This document shows, piece by piece, positions 13,612 to 16,170 of a stretch of 16,170 nt of DNA. How positions within the stretch are numbered: the stretch's first letter is position 1; every line of letters starts with the position of its first letter. The translations under genes were made by a program, and so were the position numbers. This stretch comes from an uncultured Muribaculaceae bacterium (GTDB lineage: Bacteria; Bacteroidota; Bacteroidia; Bacteroidales; Muribaculaceae): the NCBI GenBank assembly GCA_910578805.1, contig CAJTRS010000039.1, positions 1-16,170 on the forward strand, in the 5' to 3' direction. The notes under the pieces were generated by a model. That model had not been told where the DNA came from, ran no database searches, and saw only the letters and a list, made by a program, of their open reading frames with translations.

Positions 13612-14907
13612 ATGAATACAGCACCATTACAAGGAATTAAAGTGGTCGATTTTACTGCCGTGCAATCCGGACCTTCATGTACGCAGATGCTCGCATGGCT
13701 TGGAGCCGACGTGGTAAAGATCGAACGTCCGGGAAGCGGAGACGCTACCCGAAATGAACTGCAGTTCCTGCCCGACGAACCGAGCTATTACTTCCTGCAG
13801 CTCAACAGTGACAAGAAATCTCTCACACTTGATGCCGCCACCCCCGACGGCAAGGAGATTCTGACAAAACTTATCAAGGGAGCCGATATTTTTGTGGAAA
13901 ACCTGCACCCGGGCGCCATGGATAAACTCGGCTTCAGCTGGGAAGCGGTGCATCAGTTGAATCCCCGTTGTATATATGGTACGATAAAGGGGTTTCCGCT
14001 CTCTTCAAAATTCAAGGACCTGAAGGCTTATGAGCCGGTGGCTCAGGTGACTTCCGGTGCCGCTTCCACCACCGGCTGGTGGGAAGGCGAGTACAATGTG
14101 CCTACCCAGAGCGGTGCGGCACTTGGTGATTCCAATTCAGGCATGCACCTGCTTATCGGTCTGCTTGCCGCATTGATGCAGCGCGAGAAGACCGGAGAGG
14201 GTTCGTTTGTGTATCAGTCCATGCACAATGCCAGCCTCAACCTGTGCCGTATAAAGACCCGTGACCAGCTCACACTTGACCGTATCGGCTATCTTAGCCA
14301 GTTCCCCCAGTATCCAAATGAAAAATTCGGAGATTTCGTGCCGCGATCAGGCAATCAGGAGGGTTCCGGTGTGCTCGGCTGGACTTACAAATGCAAGAAC
14401 TGGGAGACCGATCCCAACGATTATGTCTATGTGATTCTTCAGCGTGATGCAAAGAGTTTCACCAAGGCATGCAAGGCTCTCGGTTTTGAGGATTGGCTTA
14501 CCAATCCCGATTTCAATACCGCCGACGCACGCGATCGCAACAAACAGGCCATTTACAAGCGTATCGAGTCATTTACCATAACCAAAGATAAGTATGAGGT
14601 GACCGAACTGCTGGCGGCCGCCGGAGTTCCGGTAGGTCCTGTGATCTCTACAAAAGAGTTGCTTGAAGACGAATCGCTCTATGACGGCAATACTCTTGTG
14701 AAGATCGATCAGGGCGGTAAGATCGGCGAGTTTGTCACTGTGGGTTGTCCGTTCACAATATCCAATTATCAGCCTGCTTATGGACCCTGTCCCACTCTTG
14801 GCGGAAACACCGAGGAGGTTCTTACATCGCTCGGCTATACCCCCGACCAGATAGCTTCGTTTGCCAAGAACGGCACCACGGCACCTATGCCCAAGGAGGC
14901 CAAGTGA
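13612..14907 (+). CDS. frc: Formyl-CoA:oxalate CoA-transferase (class III CoA-transferase)
   Basis: This enzyme moves CoA from formyl-CoA to oxalate, giving oxalyl-CoA and formate, the first step of anaerobic oxalate catabolism in the cytoplasm. The 431-residue length fits the family (428 in Oxalobacter formigenes, from memory). The catalytic Asp is D173 in SGAALGDSNSGMHL. Other active-site positions match: Q18 in FTAVQSGP, Y60, and Y140 in AYEPVAQ. Two features differ. The Trp48 position of the Oxalobacter enzyme is Glu (E49). The glycine loop, GGGGQ there, reads EGSGV here (250-254), after a segment about 13 residues shorter. A different CoA donor is therefore possible. The oxc gene 140 bp downstream strongly supports an oxalate role. 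The ATG gives the expected N-terminus. No clear promoter motif was found in the 188 bp upstream. Confidence 0.9.
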   Translation: MNTAPLQGIKVVDFTAVQSGPSCTQMLAWLGADVVKIERPGSGDATRNELQFLPDEPSYYFLQLNSDKKSLTLDAATPDGKEILTKLIKGADIFVENLHPGAMDKLGFSWEAVHQLNPRCIYGTIKGFPLSSKFKDLKAYEPVAQVTSGAASTTGWWEGEYNVPTQSGAALGDSNSGMHLLIGLLAALMQREKTGEGSFVYQSMHNASLNLCRIKTRDQLTLDRIGYLSQFPQYPNEKFGDFVPRSGNQEGSGVLGWTYKCKNWETDPNDYVYVILQRDAKSFTKACKALGFEDWLTNPDFNTADARDRNKQAIYKRIESFTITKDKYEVTELLAAAGVPVGPVISTKELLEDESLYDGNTLVKIDQGGKIGEFVTVGCPFTISNYQPAYGPCPTLGGNTEEVLTSLGYTPDQIASFAKNGTTAPMPKEAK

Positions 14908-14947
14908 GATTAAGATCAAATAGACACACACTCTCTCTATATATCCC

Positions 14948-15006
14948 TTTAAGCCGAGCCTGTGAATCCCAAAGTGGTCACACCCGGGATTCGCAGGCCG
15001 CTTAAA
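14948..15006 (+). promoter_or_regulatory. Intercistronic hairpin between frc and oxc
   Basis: The 140-bp gap contains a long imperfect inverted repeat. The outer stem is TTTAAGC (14948-14954) with GCTTAAA (15000-15006). A 3x1 internal loop follows, then an inner stem of 13 pairs (14958-14970 with 14986-14998, one a G-U), closing a 15-nt loop. No T-run follows on either strand. It is therefore more likely an mRNA processing or stability element, or an attenuator, than a full terminator. No separate -7 promoter motif was seen before oxc. Confidence 0.55.
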
Positions 15007-15047
15007 CATAAAAATCACTATTTATTTAACACAAAAGTATAAGCATT

Positions 15048-16170
15048 ATGTCAAATACAGCTCCCACCCCCGCCACTCCGAAGCCTGCTCCATCTTATCC
15101 CGATCAGGTGACCGGCATGTACATATTGGCCCGTGCGTTGAAAAACATAGGCATAGACACCATGTATGGTCTGGTGGGAATTCCTATCACGGAATTTGCT
15201 TACCTTGCCCAGATGGAGGGCATACGTTTTGTCGGATTCCGGCATGAACAACAGGCCGGTATGGCTGCCGCAACACATGGTTTCCTCACAAAGAAGCCCG
15301 GAGTCCTGCTCACGGTGTCATCGCTCGGATTCATGAACGGACTTACGGCCACCACCAACGCCACGGTCAACTGTTATCCGATGATACAGATTTCCGGTTC
15401 GAGTGTGCGTGAGCCTATCGATCTCGACCAGGGCACTTACGAAGGCCTCGACCAGCTCAATGTGGCCAAAGGCCTTGTAAAAGCCGCTTACCGTGTGAAC
15501 AAGCCCGAGGACATACCCACGGCTGTGGCACGCGCTTACCGCGCGGCCGTATCCGGGCGGCCCGGCGGCGTGTATCTTGATGTTACCACTCCGTGTCTCG
15601 GAGCCGTAATGGATAAGGCCGATGCCGACAAACTGTTTTTCGAACCTGTCGATCCGTGTCCGGCAATGGTGCCCTCGGCAGAGTCGGTGGACCGTGCCGT
15701 GCAGATGCTGTCGGCCGCAAAGCGCCCGGCGATACTCCTTGGCAAGGGAGCCGCTTATGCGCAGGTCGATGACAAGATAAAGCAGTTGATTGAAAGCACG
15801 GGTATCCCGTTCTATCCCATGTCGATGGCCAAAGGTCTGATGCCCGACAATCACCCGCTGAGCGCTATCTCCGCCCGCAGTACCATCATGGCGCAGGCCG
15901 ATGTGGTCATGCTTATAGGAGCGCGCCTTAACTGGCTGCTGTCGCGCGGTCAAGGCAAGTGGAATCCCGAGGGCCGGTTCATTCAGCTTGAAATAGACCC
16001 CAAGGAGATCGATTGCAACCGTCCGATAGCCGCTCCAGTAATAGGCGATATAGAAAGTTCGCTCGACGCCATTCTCGCCAGACTCAATGGCGTGAAATTG
16101 TCCATGGATCCGGCATGGGTGAGCGGCATTCAGGCCGAAAGCAAGGTTAAGAACGCCAAGTTCCTCGAAC
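15048..16170 (+). CDS. oxc: Oxalyl-CoA decarboxylase, N-terminal two thirds (cut by window end)
   Basis: This thiamine-diphosphate enzyme converts oxalyl-CoA to formyl-CoA and CO2, consuming a proton and regenerating the CoA donor for frc. The frame is open from the ATG at 15048 to the last base, 374 full codons of an expected 565-570. The TPP-activating glutamate is E67 in GFRHEQQAG. The conserved Y131-E132 pair lies in DQGTYEGLDQLNVAK, with a constant offset of 11 from the Oxalobacter formigenes residues E56, Y120 and E121 as I remember them. Other family segments are IDTMYGLVGIPIT, AVSGRPGGVYLDV, LGKGAAYAQ, GARLNWLLSRGQGK and NRPIAAPVIGDI. The first 19 residues are a Pro/Ala/Thr-rich extension. 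The C-terminal TPP-binding domain is beyond the window. It is probably co-transcribed with frc. Confidence 0.95.
   Translation, partial: MSNTAPTPATPKPAPSYPDQVTGMYILARALKNIGIDTMYGLVGIPITEFAYLAQMEGIRFVGFRHEQQAGMAAATHGFLTKKPGVLLTVSSLGFMNGLTATTNATVNCYPMIQISGSSVREPIDLDQGTYEGLDQLNVAKGLVKAAYRVNKPEDIPTAVARAYRAAVSGRPGGVYLDVTTPCLGAVMDKADADKLFFEPVDPCPAMVPSAESVDRAVQMLSAAKRPAILLGKGAAYAQVDDKIKQLIESTGIPFYPMSMAKGLMPDNHPLSAISARSTIMAQADVVMLIGARLNWLLSRGQGKWNPEGRFIQLEIDPKEIDCNRPIAAPVIGDIESSLDAILARLNGVKLSMDPAWVSGIQAESKVKNAKFLE

Overview
The window looks like chromosomal DNA from a gut-type Bacteroidales bacterium, most likely a Muribaculaceae (S24-7) relative. The supporting signs are two GLPGLI-family proteins, CarboxypepD_reg/TonB-receptor-like barrels, a BspA-type leucine-rich-repeat protein with a T9SS-like tail, promoter-like TAnnTTTG motifs with occasional TTTG -33 elements, and no obvious Shine-Dalgarno sites. 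The family-level placement is inference; the phylum is well supported.

Layout. (1) 1-2621, minus strand: the translation operon thrS-infC-rpmI, with rpmI cut by the window edge. A TAnnTTTG promoter and a GC-rich leader hairpin lie upstream of thrS. (2) 2778-4942, minus strand: a two-component system, sensor kinase then OmpR-type regulator, joined by a 4-nt ATGA overlap. (3) 5090-8526, plus strand: a GLPGLI protein followed by an outer-membrane receptor-like barrel, again with an ATGA overlap, divergent from the kinase. The 147-bp divergent region holds a promoter facing each way and, between them, three tandem 11-bp units sharing NGTAANNATNN. That is the arrangement expected for an OmpR-family operator. 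(4) 8539-9714, minus strand: an AT-richer, secreted BspA-like LRR protein. (5) 9957-13423, minus strand: a second receptor/GLPGLI pair with an ATGA overlap but the opposite gene order, closed by a strong inverted-repeat terminator. (6) 13612-16170, plus strand: frc-like formyl-CoA:oxalate CoA-transferase followed by oxc (oxalyl-CoA decarboxylase, cut by the window end), with a long intercistronic hairpin between them.

How the genes may work together. The kinase has a periplasmic domain of about 205 residues, so it and the regulator are well placed to control the adjacent GLPGLI-receptor module through the tandem repeats. The two modules are paralogous: the GLPGLI proteins share exact spacing of Cys, AWFT and GLPGLI motifs, and the receptors share plug and C-terminal motifs. 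Each is translationally coupled to its partner, although one pair has the reverse gene order. This suggests a two-part envelope system of unknown substrate under local two-component control, and it is the best candidate here for an undescribed system. The frc/oxc pair encodes the two core enzymes of anaerobic oxalate catabolism (oxalate to oxalyl-CoA, then to formyl-CoA and CO2). No CRISPR array, tRNA, rRNA, transposase or phage gene was seen, and no gene-free stretch exceeds 300 bases.
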